Source: Singulisphaera acidiphila DSM 18658 (GTDB lineage: Bacteria; Planctomycetota; Planctomycetia; Isosphaerales; Isosphaeraceae). From it: a stretch of DNA of 64,000 nucleotides. The DNA is taken from contig NC_019892.1 in NCBI RefSeq assembly GCF_000242455.2, positions 8,008,744 through 8,072,743 of the forward strand, written 5' to 3'. A model generated the notes under the pieces. The model was not told the DNA's origin. It worked only from the letters and a program-made list of their open reading frames with translations, and made no database searches. This document shows positions 18,621 through 26,900 of this stretch, in pieces. The translations under genes were made by a program, and so were the position numbers. Numbering within the stretch: the stretch's first letter is position 1; each line of letters starts with the position of its first letter.

Positions 18621-19576
18621 TTGGTGTCCGCCTGGGCCTTATTGGCCCGGTACCAGGCAATCGTCTTAGCCAGGCCGGATGCCAAGTCGGTCGGCGCGAT
18701 CCAGCCGTCCAGGGCCTGCGTCATCCGGGTCACGTCGAGGACTTTCTTGGCCGCGCCGTCAGGCTTGTCAACATTCCAGACGACCTGGCCCGCATAGCCG
18801 GTCACCGAGTTGATCGTCTCGACCAACTCGCGAATCGAGGTGCCGATCCCGGTGCCGATATTGAGCGGCATCGTCGCGTCGTCGTACTTCTCCGCTGCCA
18901 ACACGATCGCATCGGCGCAATCTTCGACATAGATGAATTCGCGGATCGGCTTGCCCGTCCCCCAAACCTCGAGGCTCGGCGCCTTGCCCAACTCTGCCTC
19001 GACCCACTTCCGGACCAGGGCCGCCACCACGTGCGATCGGTCGGGGTTGTACGAATCACCCGGCCCGTACAGGTTCGTCAGGATCAGGTGGATCGAGTCG
19101 AGTCCGTACTGCCGCTTGTACGCCTGGGCCTGCACGGCCATCATCTTCTTGGTCAGGCCGTAGTTCACCACGCTGGCGTGGCACGGCCCTGCCCAGAGAT
19201 CCTCTTCCTTGAGGTTCCCCTCAAGGTAGCCGGGATAGCTGCAGGCCGTGCCGATGGCGACGAACTTATTGACCTTGGCCAGGCGAGCGGCCTCCATCAA
19301 GTTCGCGCCCATGACCAGATTCGAGTAATAGAGCTTGGCCGGCTCGGCGACGTTGATTCCGATGCCGCCGTAGTAGGCGGCGGTGTGGAAGAGCATGTCG
19401 CAAGGATGCTCGAGCAGGCACCTCAGGCAGGCTTCGAGCGTCGTCAGGTTATAGTCACGCTGGCGAGGGACGAAGACCTTGGCCCCCAAACCCTCGAGCC
19501 GTTTGACGAGATGCTGGCCGAGGAACCCCGCCCCTCCCGTAACCGTCACGCGCTTGTCCGACCAGAAGCCTTGCAT
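18614..19576 (-). CDS. NAD-dependent epimerase/dehydratase, GDP-L-fucose synthase-like
   Basis: Extended short-chain dehydrogenase of 320 residues. The NAD(P)-binding motif TVTGGAGFLGQHLVKRL is at the N-terminus. The catalytic set is present: Ser in GTACSYPGY, and Tyr-Lys in NYGLTKKMM. The TAAYYGGIGINVAEPAKLY stretch and IREFIYVEDCADAI match GDP-L-fucose synthase (Fcl/WcaG), which converts GDP-4-keto-6-deoxymannose to GDP-L-fucose. No gene for GDP-mannose 4,6-dehydratase is in the window, so the exact substrate is uncertain. It lies between another epimerase gene and the glycosyltransferase gene on one strand. Confidence 0.85.
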   Translation of the reverse strand: MQGFWSDKRVTVTGGAGFLGQHLVKRLEGLGAKVFVPRQRDYNLTTLEACLRCLLEHPCDMLFHTAAYYGGIGINVAEPAKLYYSNLVMGANLMEAARLAKVNKFVAIGTACSYPGYLEGNLKEEDLWAGPCHASVVNYGLTKKMMAVQAQAYKRQYGLDSIHLILTNLYGPGDSYNPDRSHVVAALVRKWVEAELGKAPSLEVWGTGKPIREFIYVEDCADAIVLAAEKYDDATMPLNIGTGIGTSIRELVETINSVTGYAGQVVWNVDKPDGAAKKVLDVTRMTQALDGWIAPTDLASGLAKTIAWYRANKAQADTKW

Positions 19577-19644
19577 CGGTGTCCGTCCTCCCTGAGGTCC
19601 TGTCTCTCTTTGGTGCGCGTCTTGCGTTGAATGCAGTTCGTCGA

Positions 19645-20574
19645 TCAGACGTTGGCGAACGGGTTCTGGAACTCGATCAGCTGGGCGGCACGGACCAACT
19701 CGGCGATACCGCGATCCAGGTCGACCGTCGTCTCAAAACCCTTGGCCCGGATCTTTTCGTACGAGACCTCGTAGTTCCGCTGGTCGGCGTCGCTACCGAA
19801 CTCGGCGAAGTGCAAGTAGAAGTCCGCATGCTCGAGAATCTTCCGCGCCACGTCTTCCTTGGTGAAGTTCATGCTCTCGTGGCCGACGTTGTAGACGTCG
19901 TCTTTGACCGTGTCCCACTTCTCCAAGGCGAAGATCATCGAACGGGCCATGTCGCGGACGTGGACGAAGGTCCGCTTGAAGCCCCCTTGGTAGACGATCA
20001 GGCTCTTGTTCTTCACCGCCTGGTAGGTGAAGTCGTTGGGCATGAGGTCGAGCCGCATCCGGTTGCTGACGCCGAAGGCGGTCGCGTAGCGGTAGGCGAT
20101 GCCGTTGCCGGCATCGAGCACCATCTGCTCGGCGGTCGCCTTGGTCTCACCGTAGAGGGTGATCGGAGCGCGCGGGGTCTTCTCGTTGCAGATATAGTCG
20201 GGGACGGCCCCGTAGATGCTGCCGGTCGAGGCGAAGATGACCTTCTGGTCGGGCTTGCGGAGGTTGAGCAGGTTGCGAGTCCCGTCGACGTTGGTCGACT
20301 GGGCCAGGTGCGGCTCCTTCTTGCAAGCCGGGTAGCCGACGATCGCGGCGAGGTGAATGATGGCGTCCATCCCCTCGAGCGCGGACTTGAGTCCGCCAGC
20401 GTCGGTGACATCCCCTTTGATCAGCTCGAAGGACTGATGCTGGCAGCAAGGGAGCAGACCCTGACCACCAAACTTGAGCGAGTCATAGACTCGAACGTTG
20501 TGCCCCTGTTCGAGGAGCATGGGGACGAGGGTTGAGCCAACATAGCCGGCGCCGCCGGTGACGAGGATGCGCAT
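19645..20574 (-). CDS. NAD-dependent epimerase/dehydratase family protein (sugar nucleotide)
   Basis: Extended SDR of 309 residues with the nucleotide-binding GGAGYVGSTLVPMLLEQG at the start. The catalytic residues are seen in FASTGSIYG (Ser/Thr) and LYGETKATAE (Tyr-x3-Lys). FKRTFVHVRDMARSM is the usual substrate-loop strand of this family. Closest in overall pattern to UDP-hexose 4-epimerase-like or dTDP-sugar enzymes, but the exact reaction cannot be read. AAGGATGG lies upstream of the ATG. It is followed 68 bases later by the fucose-synthase-like gene, so both probably supply activated sugars to the glycosyltransferase downstream. Confidence 0.85.
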   Translation of the reverse strand: MRILVTGGAGYVGSTLVPMLLEQGHNVRVYDSLKFGGQGLLPCCQHQSFELIKGDVTDAGGLKSALEGMDAIIHLAAIVGYPACKKEPHLAQSTNVDGTRNLLNLRKPDQKVIFASTGSIYGAVPDYICNEKTPRAPITLYGETKATAEQMVLDAGNGIAYRYATAFGVSNRMRLDLMPNDFTYQAVKNKSLIVYQGGFKRTFVHVRDMARSMIFALEKWDTVKDDVYNVGHESMNFTKEDVARKILEHADFYLHFAEFGSDADQRNYEVSYEKIRAKGFETTVDLDRGIAELVRAAQLIEFQNPFANV

Positions 20575-20921
20575 GGGAAGTCCATCCTTGGGTGCTGATG
20601 ATTCGTCGATTTCGGTGCGTGAACAAATGAGGGGGCGGGCGGCAAGGCGAGACGTGTTCTAAGCGCCGGTGCCTCGTCCTTGCGGCTGATCCATGTAGCA
20701 GATGCGCTGACGACAGGGACCTTTCCGTGGCTCAGGGACGTTCACGCTCACAGTCAAAGACCGCGACGGAACGGGTTATCACCTGAGCTAACCCGTCGGT
20801 CGCTACTATCGAAAAGTCAGGCCAGCCTGTCAACGCCACTTCCCGCCGATCCGCTGGGGAAGGCGAGCCGGAGCCGCCCGAATTTGACCGCATCCCACCA
20901 GCGTTCGCTCATCCCGACCGC
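20575..20921. other. Intergenic region with a hairpin, no gene supported
   Basis: This 347-base gap lies between same-strand genes. It should hold the end of the ThDP-enzyme transcript and the promoter of the sugar-nucleotide set. Apart from the hairpin listed separately I see no structured element. Confidence 0.5.
20771..20796 (-). terminator. Putative hairpin downstream of the ThDP-enzyme gene
   Basis: ACGGGTTA (20771-20778) pairs perfectly with TAACCCGT (20789-20796) around a 10-base loop, about 125 bases past the stop codon of the ThDP-enzyme gene. No T-run follows on the minus strand, so termination is only a possibility. Confidence 0.3.
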
Positions 20922-22508
20922 TCAGGTCCGGAACGATCGCCAGCGGTCGGGAACTTCGATCAGGGTCGGCCCCTGGCGGTCGAGGGCCGCGATGACGGCC
21001 CCCCTCAGCTCGTCGGCGTCAGTGACCCGCGCCGAGGGGACGCCGAACGCGTCGGCCAGCTTGAGGAAGTCGGGGTTATTCAACTCCACGTCGAGATATC
21101 TTCCCTCATGGGCACGTTGCTGGATGTTCTTGATTGCTCCATAGCTGGAATCGTTGTGAACGATCGCGATCACGGGAAGGCGGTATCGGGTCGCGGTCGC
21201 GAGTTCCTGGGCGGTCATCAGAAATCCGCCATCGCCGCTCACGGAAACGACCGGCTCGCCTCCGCGCGCCACGGCGGCACCGAGGGCCGCCGGGAAACCC
21301 CATCCGAGCGTGATGTAATTGGAGGGATAGAAGAGGCTGCGGGGTCCATATGAGGTCCAATCGGTGTGCAGCCGATAGCCCATCTCGCACGCGTCGGCGA
21401 AGACGGGGGTCGATTCGGGCAAAACCGCGCGAAGCGTTTCGATCAACCATTCGGGCCGAGCGGGCCGGGCCGCTCGGGCCTGTTCCCAGATCGGGCCCCA
21501 GCCCTCGGTTGGCCCCTCAGGCAAGGCCCGGAGCAGTTCCGTAAGTGCAGCCTTGGCGTCCGCCTCGATTCCGACGGCGACCGGGTGGTTCATACCGATC
21601 TGATCGGGGTCGACGTCGATCTGCACCAGGTTCGCCGGCACCGGCATGCGTCGCCAGTCGGTCATGACCTCGGTGAACCGGCAACCGATCGCCAGCATCG
21701 CATCGGCATGCGGCAATGCTTCCTTGGCGCGTGCCGAGCGGGCGTGGCCCAGCGAGTAGGGATCGCGTTCATCGAGGATCCCCTTCCCGTTGAGCGAGGT
21801 AACCACCGGTGCGCCGAGGCGTTCGGCCACGGCCCGAACCTCGGCGGCGGCCCCCGCCCAGAGCGCCCCTCCACCTGCCAAGATGATTGGCCGCTGGGAA
21901 CCACGGAGCAAGGCAACGGCCTCGGCAATCGCCTGGGCCGGAATCGACTGCGACGGTGAAGGGGGAACCGCCGGGACGACTGCGGAGTCTGAGGCGTGGC
22001 TTTCCTGCCGCATGAGATCCTGGGGCAGAAAGAGCGCGGTGGGACGCGGCCGACCTCGACTCATCGCATCAAACGCTTGGCCGAGCATAGCGGGAATGTC
22101 ATCGACGGCGCGGGCGGTGCCGCGCCATTTGGTCACCGGCCGAAAGATCGACTCCAGGTCGACTTCATGATAGGCCCCGCATTCCTGGTGAATGCGGTCA
22201 GCGTTGACCTGCCCGGCGAGCAACAGAATCGGCACCGAGTCGGCCCAGCACTCGGCGACGCCCGTCAGTGCGTTCGTCGCTCCAGGGCCGGCCGTCGTGC
22301 AGACCAGGCCCGGCTTGCCGGTCACCCTGGCATAGCCGTCGGCAGCGAAGGCCCCCGCCTGCTCGTTGCGGGTCAAGATCGTGGCGATCGATCCCTGGCG
22401 GCGAAGCGCATCGTAAATGGTCGTCGAGTGAGAGCCCGGCATTCCGAAGAGGTGTCGGAAACCGAGTCGGACGAGCCCGTCAACCAGGAGATCGGCACCA
22501 TTCCTCAT
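20922..22508 (-). CDS. Thiamine diphosphate-binding enzyme, acetolactate synthase-like
   Basis: A 528-residue member of the POX/acetolactate synthase family. The Pyr domain (residues 1-170) has FGMPGSHSTTIYDAL and the catalytic Glu in TRNEQAGAFAADGYARV. The central domain follows, and the PP domain has the ThDP/Mg motif beginning SGDGGFLMTAQEL and closing at HNDSSYG. The start is the ATG at 22508; the frame upstream lacks family similarity. No small regulatory subunit gene is adjacent, so a catabolic or specialised carboligase/decarboxylase is more likely than the ilvB enzyme; the real reaction is uncertain. It lies upstream of the sugar-nucleotide genes on the same strand, but 347 bases away. 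Confidence 0.88.
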   Translation of the reverse strand: MRNGADLLVDGLVRLGFRHLFGMPGSHSTTIYDALRRQGSIATILTRNEQAGAFAADGYARVTGKPGLVCTTAGPGATNALTGVAECWADSVPILLLAGQVNADRIHQECGAYHEVDLESIFRPVTKWRGTARAVDDIPAMLGQAFDAMSRGRPRPTALFLPQDLMRQESHASDSAVVPAVPPSPSQSIPAQAIAEAVALLRGSQRPIILAGGGALWAGAAAEVRAVAERLGAPVVTSLNGKGILDERDPYSLGHARSARAKEALPHADAMLAIGCRFTEVMTDWRRMPVPANLVQIDVDPDQIGMNHPVAVGIEADAKAALTELLRALPEGPTEGWGPIWEQARAARPARPEWLIETLRAVLPESTPVFADACEMGYRLHTDWTSYGPRSLFYPSNYITLGWGFPAALGAAVARGGEPVVSVSGDGGFLMTAQELATATRYRLPVIAIVHNDSSYGAIKNIQQRAHEGRYLDVELNNPDFLKLADAFGVPSARVTDADELRGAVIAALDRQGPTLIEVPDRWRSFRT

Positions 22509-22700
22509 CGCAAAGGCTCTCGATACGTCCCAACTCGATGGCTGATCCACGGTTCCCGCTCCGCGAGACTGTACCCGAACCCCCTGAGCTCGGGTAGGGA
22601 GCGACTCAACGCACTCCTCAACCAATGGCCTTGCGAGCGTATGCCCCGCTTCGACATCGCGGTCCGAATCGGTTAGGATGAACCACGAACTGAGGGGACC

Positions 22701-23930
22701 GTGGCGAGGGGATCAAAGGAAATGGCGTCGGTGACGTTGCCCAGCCGAAAATTCCTCGACGACCTTGCGGCGAAGGTGCCTGGGCGTCCGTCGTATGCCA
22801 CCGAGGTGGTCGACCTGATCCTGGCCGAAGCCCGAGCCCTGGGGGCAAGCGATGCTCACTTGCAGCCGACGGCCGACGGCCTCGAGATCCGCTGGCGGAT
22901 CGACGGCGTCTTACAACCGGGGGGAAACCTCCCACTCGGTGTGGCTGCCAACGTAATCGCACGGCTCAAGGTGCTGGCGGACCTGCTGACCTATCGGACC
23001 GACGTCCCGCAGGAAGGACGGATCAGGTCGACTCCAGGCGACGTGGAGATGCGTCTGAGCCTGTTCCCGACGCTCTATGGTGAGAAGGCCGTCATTCGCC
23101 TCTTCGCCGCCTTCGGACGCTACCTCCAGCTCGATGACCTGGGATTGCCGGCCGAGATCCAGGAGACGCTCAGACGGCTTCTCGGGGCGACCTCGGGCGC
23201 GATCATCCTCAGCGGGCCGGCGGGAAGCGGGAAGACGACCACGATCTACGCCTGCCTCCGCGAGCTCGTGGCCTCGACCGAAGGACGAAGGAACCTGGCC
23301 ACGCTCGAGGATCCGATCGAAGTTCCGGTCGCGGGCGTGGCCCAATCCCAGGTCAATCACGCGGCCGGGTTCACGCTCGAGACCGGGCTCCGCTCGCTCT
23401 TGCGGCAGGATCCCGAGGTGATCGTGGTCGGGGAAATCCGCGACCCGGCCACCGCCGAAATGGCATTTCAGGCGTCGTTGACCGGCCACCTGGTTCTGAC
23501 CACGTTCCACGCCGGGAGCGCCGCAGGCGTGATCGGCCGGCTCTCCGACATGGGAATCGAGCCCTACTTGCTGCGCAGTGGCACACTCGCGATCGTCAGC
23601 CAGCGGCTGGTCCGCAAGCTCTGCTCCTGCGCCCGAGAGACCGCCGATCCCGCGCACCTGCTCGGCCTGTCGGTCAAGCGTGCCTGCTTGCCCGAAGGAT
23701 GCGACCTCTGCGGCGGGACGGGCTATCGCGGGCGGATGCTCCTGGCCGAGATGCTCGTCCCCGAGTCGAACGCGCTCGGGACCGCGATCCTGGCACGCTC
23801 CGACGTGGAGCGGCTGGGGCGGTTGGCGGTTGAAGCGGGGATGATCGACCTCTGGGCGCGCGCTCGGAGCGCAATCGAAGAGGGGCTGACCTCTCCCGCC
23901 GAAGTCCGCCGGGTGCTTGGCGCCACGTGA
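22701..23930 (+). CDS. GspE/PulE/PilB-family secretion ATPase
   Basis: Hexameric AAA-like traffic ATPase of type II secretion/type IV pili, 409 residues. It has an N-terminal basic-helical domain (about residues 20-130) with DAHLQPTADGLEIRWRIDG, then Walker A SGPAGSGKTTT, the Asp box with TLEDPIE, Walker B VIVVGEIRDPATAEMA and the His box LVLTTFHAGSA. Near the C-terminus Cys pairs (KLCSC and GCDLCGGTGYRGR) form the zinc-binding tetracysteine motif. It lacks the usual extended N-terminal N1 domain. GTG at 22701 and ATG at 22722 are both possible starts. The gspF-like trio lies 19 kb away, so the machine is dispersed. Confidence 0.92.
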   Translation: MARGSKEMASVTLPSRKFLDDLAAKVPGRPSYATEVVDLILAEARALGASDAHLQPTADGLEIRWRIDGVLQPGGNLPLGVAANVIARLKVLADLLTYRTDVPQEGRIRSTPGDVEMRLSLFPTLYGEKAVIRLFAAFGRYLQLDDLGLPAEIQETLRRLLGATSGAIILSGPAGSGKTTTIYACLRELVASTEGRRNLATLEDPIEVPVAGVAQSQVNHAAGFTLETGLRSLLRQDPEVIVVGEIRDPATAEMAFQASLTGHLVLTTFHAGSAAGVIGRLSDMGIEPYLLRSGTLAIVSQRLVRKLCSCARETADPAHLLGLSVKRACLPEGCDLCGGTGYRGRMLLAEMLVPESNALGTAILARSDVERLGRLAVEAGMIDLWARARSAIEEGLTSPAEVRRVLGAT

Positions 23931-23933
23931 AGT

Positions 23934-23984
23934 CGGCCGAGTTCGAACTCGGCCGTCATTCACACTTGCCGGAATCGGCAAGTG
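23934..23984. terminator. Two tandem perfect palindromes between convergent genes
   Basis: A 22-base perfect palindrome at 23934-23955 (centre GTTCGAAC) is followed by a 9-bp stem with a 4-base loop at 23963-23984 (CACTTGCCG-GAAT-CGGCAAGTG). They fill the 63-base gap between the convergent ATPase and FHA genes, so they most likely terminate transcription from both sides. No T-tract is present. Confidence 0.6.
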
Positions 23985-23993
23985 ACGATTCAA

Positions 23994-24593
23994 TCAAGGT
24001 TTCAACTTCTCAACGTCTTCTTGGATCAACTTGAGGAAGTCGTCATCATTGGCTTCAATAATCGGCGCGGGGGCGATTTTGAAGTCGTCGGGAAGGGCGT
24101 CATCAAAGTCGGCCTCGTCGACCGAAGGCCGCTCGATGGTCTCAGGGGCATGAGTGGCTCGACTTCGATGTTTCGGCTTGTTGTCATCGGTGTCGAGACC
24201 GGCCAGTTCCATCAAGGAATGGCGTTTCTTGGTCTCCGCGATATCTTCGTCAAGGAGTTGATCCTTGCTGAAGATGCCCACGGGGCCCCCTGGCTCGTAG
24301 TCGATCGTGAAGAAGTGGGAGGCGATGCCCACCTCGTCGTCGGGCATGATGCTGTGCTCGCTCGCGATCTGCGACCCGTTAACGGTCGTCCCGTTGGTGC
24401 TGCCGAGATCGCGAACGTGCCAGACGCTGTTCACGAGCCGCAAGACGCAGTGTTTGCCCGAGACATTGGTGAAGTCGAGGCAGATGTCGCACGAGGCCCG
24501 GCGGCCGACGACGACTTCGGCCTTGAGAAGTGAGATGGGATCGCCGCCGCCCGTGGGCGTCAGGATCCCTAGCACCTTGGTGTCGGACGTCAT
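23994..24593 (-). CDS. FHA domain-containing protein
   Basis: A 199-residue cytoplasmic protein with one forkhead-associated phosphothreonine-binding domain at about residues 15-105. The key residues are GRRASCDI, the Ser-x2-His of NVSGKHCVL and DLGSTNGTTVNG. The C-terminal half is acidic and probably disordered. FHA proteins read out Ser/Thr kinase signalling, which is abundant in planctomycetes, but no kinase gene is in the window. The ATG at 24593 follows GGGAGGA by six bases. It converges on the GspE-type ATPase gene; whether it regulates that machine, as FHA proteins do in some secretion systems, is speculation. Confidence 0.88.
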   Translation of the reverse strand: MTSDTKVLGILTPTGGGDPISLLKAEVVVGRRASCDICLDFTNVSGKHCVLRLVNSVWHVRDLGSTNGTTVNGSQIASEHSIMPDDEVGIASHFFTIDYEPGGPVGIFSKDQLLDEDIAETKKRHSLMELAGLDTDDNKPKHRSRATHAPETIERPSVDEADFDDALPDDFKIAPAPIIEANDDDFLKLIQEDVEKLKP

Positions 24594-24853
24594 GGAGAGT
24601 CCTCCCATCGACGTTGACAGAGAATGAGGTTAAATGGGAACGAATGAGCCTTCATGGTAGCCAGGTCGACCATGTGCGCTCAAGAGCGACCAACAAGCCG
24701 CATCGATCATGAAGTCAAATCTAGGTCAGGGTCTGGAACCTGGCTTCCCCTTCGGATAGCTTCGGGCCGAAGTGGCACAAGATGTTGGGGGACCTCGGCC
24801 CGCCGAGTGTGGCGGCCCGAGCCCTCCGCTGATATTTCGACGGGGAACCCACC

Positions 24854-25753
24854 ATGCGATCGGACATTTCGCGAGACCTGACCCGGCGAGAGCTCCTGGC
24901 GGCCGGCCTGGCCGCGGCCGGCGCGTTTGCACTCCACTCACGCGTAAATGCCGCCCCAAGTGCCGCTGAAGGCCCCTACGGCCCGTTCAAGATGGGCCTG
25001 CAAAGCTACTCGCTCCGAGGCTACATGGCCAACGGAAAGCCCGACGTCAAAAAGGCGTTGGCCATTACTAAGGATCTCGGACTGCACCACTGGGAAGCCT
25101 ATCCCGCGCATATCCCCATGACCGCGTCCTCAGACGAAATTGCCCGATACAAAAAGCTGACCGAGGCCGAGGGGGTTGCGGTCATTGGTTACGGCGTGAT
25201 CCCATTCACCAAGGACCACGAAGCGAACCGAAAATTCTTCGAGTTCGCCAAGGCGATGGATTTCGGCTACTTGTCGGCGGATCCCAGCCTTGACAGCTTC
25301 GACAGCCTCGACAAACTGGTCGAGGAGTACGGTGTGGGGGTCGGCATCCACAACCACGGCCCGGGACATCACTATGCCTTGATCGACACGATTGCCAAGG
25401 TGATCAAGGATCACCACCCCAAGATCGGCTGCTGCATCGACACCGGCCACTTCCTCCGCTCAAACGAAGACCCCGTCCGCGCCGCCGAGGTCTTCGGCAA
25501 GCGGATCTATGGCGTCCACCTGAAAGACGTCAAGGAGCACAAGGATGCCAAGGACGTCACCGAGCGAATGAAGTTCACCGTGCTCGGCCACGGCGACCTG
25601 CGTACGGCCGACTTGCTCAAGGTTCTCGCCGGGCTCGATTACCAGTACTGCCTGGCTCTCGAGTACGAAGAGAACGTCCTGAACCCGGTCGAGGACCTTC
25701 GCGCCTGCCTGGAGACCGTTCGCGAAGCGGTCGGCACCCTCAAGAAGAGCTGA
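24854..25753 (+). CDS. Tat-exported sugar phosphate isomerase/epimerase family protein
   Basis: Xylose-isomerase-like TIM-barrel protein of 299 residues (AP_endonuc_2 type). It starts with a twin-arginine signal: LTRRELLAAGLAAAGAFAL with predicted cleavage after VNA near residue 37. The barrel shows HHWEAYPAHI, the metal-ligand candidates VGIHNHGPGHH and CCIDTGHFLR, and a C-terminal LALEYEENV strand where a Glu normally binds metal. These proteins isomerise or oxidise sugars or inositols; this one acts outside the cytoplasm. Planctomycetes carry many such Tat-exported paralogues. It is transcribed alone, divergent from the FHA gene. Confidence 0.88.
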   Translation: MRSDISRDLTRRELLAAGLAAAGAFALHSRVNAAPSAAEGPYGPFKMGLQSYSLRGYMANGKPDVKKALAITKDLGLHHWEAYPAHIPMTASSDEIARYKKLTEAEGVAVIGYGVIPFTKDHEANRKFFEFAKAMDFGYLSADPSLDSFDSLDKLVEEYGVGVGIHNHGPGHHYALIDTIAKVIKDHHPKIGCCIDTGHFLRSNEDPVRAAEVFGKRIYGVHLKDVKEHKDAKDVTERMKFTVLGHGDLRTADLLKVLAGLDYQYCLALEYEENVLNPVEDLRACLETVREAVGTLKKS

Positions 25754-25967
25754 CCGCGAAGTTTGGAAACGCGACCCTCCGCGCGCATGGCCACCCCACT
25801 CACTCCGGTGTGGCCATGCCGCCGCCGCGCGACTATTCGCACTGAACAAGATACGGCCGGACGCCGAAAAGAAAGAAATATGGGGCTTGAGGAGTCGAGT
25901 CAAAGGCCACAGTCCCGCGCGAGAATGGAAACGGAAGTCGATTCCACCCCGTCAGCGAGAACGCCCG

Positions 25968-26834
25968 ATGATTACGACCCAATCCCCGCCGCGCGACGTG
26001 GCGATCTCTACTCCCGACGGATTGTCGCTTCGAGGCTGGCACTGGACCCGGCCGAATCCGCGCGGGGTGCTGGTGATCGCCCACGGTTTCGGAGAACACG
26101 GCGGTTGCTACCGTCATGTCGCCGAGGCGTTGGGACCTGCCTTGGAACTCGAAATCCTCTCGCCCGACCTCCGTGGACATGGCCGCAGCCCCGGCCCTCG
26201 AGGAGTCGTGAAACGCTACGAGGACCTGATCTCCGACCTCCACGCCGCCGTTGACTGGGCGCGCCAGGTCCAACCAAGCTTGCCGACTTACGTCCTCGGC
26301 CACTCCAACGGCGGCCAGCTCGCGCTCCGGCTTGGGCTCGAACCCGACGCTGCTCTGGACGGGGTCATCGTTTCCAACCCATCGCTCAGGGTGGCAACCC
26401 GCGTCGCCCTCCACAAGCTCCTGATCGGGCGGTTCCTCCGCCGATTCGCACCCGCCGTCACACTCGGCGCAAAGTTGAACGCCACGATTCTCACAAGCGA
26501 TCCCGACATGCAGCGCGAGCATCAGGTCGACCCGCTTCGGCATAGCCGGATCAGTGCCCCCCTCTTTTTCGGAATGGTGGAAGGGGGGCAACTCATGGCC
26601 GACCGCGCAGCGGAGTTCAAGATTCCCCTTCTGATGATCCTCGGGGGCCGCGACGAGGTCGTCGACCCCGAACAATCACGCCTCGTTTTCGACCGAATCG
26701 CCAGTGCCGACAAAACACTGCGGATCTTTCCCCAGATGCTCCACGAGCCGCTGAACGAGTTGGGCCGCGAGCAAGTCTTCGCCGACATCATCTCCTGGCT
26801 CAATCCCCGCCTCGACCGGCTTTCTGAGCACTGA
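25968..26834 (+). CDS. Alpha/beta hydrolase (monoacylglycerol lipase-like)
   Basis: Serine hydrolase of about 288 residues with the Hydrolase_4/lysophospholipase layout. Oxyanion region VIAHGFGEHGGCYRH, nucleophile elbow GHSNGG, the acid in GGRDEVVDPEQS and the His in QMLHEPLNEL are all visible, so the catalytic triad is complete. No signal peptide is present, which suggests a cytoplasmic lipase/esterase acting on lysolipids or monoglycerides. I set the start at 25968, where the fold begins; the ribosome site there is weak and the frame is open 27 codons further upstream. Dispensable cap residues are normal. Possible operon with nothing nearby. Confidence 0.88.
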   Translation: MITTQSPPRDVAISTPDGLSLRGWHWTRPNPRGVLVIAHGFGEHGGCYRHVAEALGPALELEILSPDLRGHGRSPGPRGVVKRYEDLISDLHAAVDWARQVQPSLPTYVLGHSNGGQLALRLGLEPDAALDGVIVSNPSLRVATRVALHKLLIGRFLRRFAPAVTLGAKLNATILTSDPDMQREHQVDPLRHSRISAPLFFGMVEGGQLMADRAAEFKIPLLMILGGRDEVVDPEQSRLVFDRIASADKTLRIFPQMLHEPLNELGREQVFADIISWLNPRLDRLSEH

Positions 26835-26900
26835 TCTCAGAGGACTTCCGAGGCAAGCGAATTTTCCCTTGATTCATCCCAACGCTTCGACTCTCGGGAA

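Noticed and set aside
18593..19630. Plus-strand ORF (345 codons)
   Set aside because: Antisense to the fucose-synthase-like gene, which has all its catalytic motifs; no motif of its own.
22911..23993. Minus-strand ORF (360 codons)
   Set aside because: Antisense to the secretion ATPase with clear Walker motifs; no own domain.
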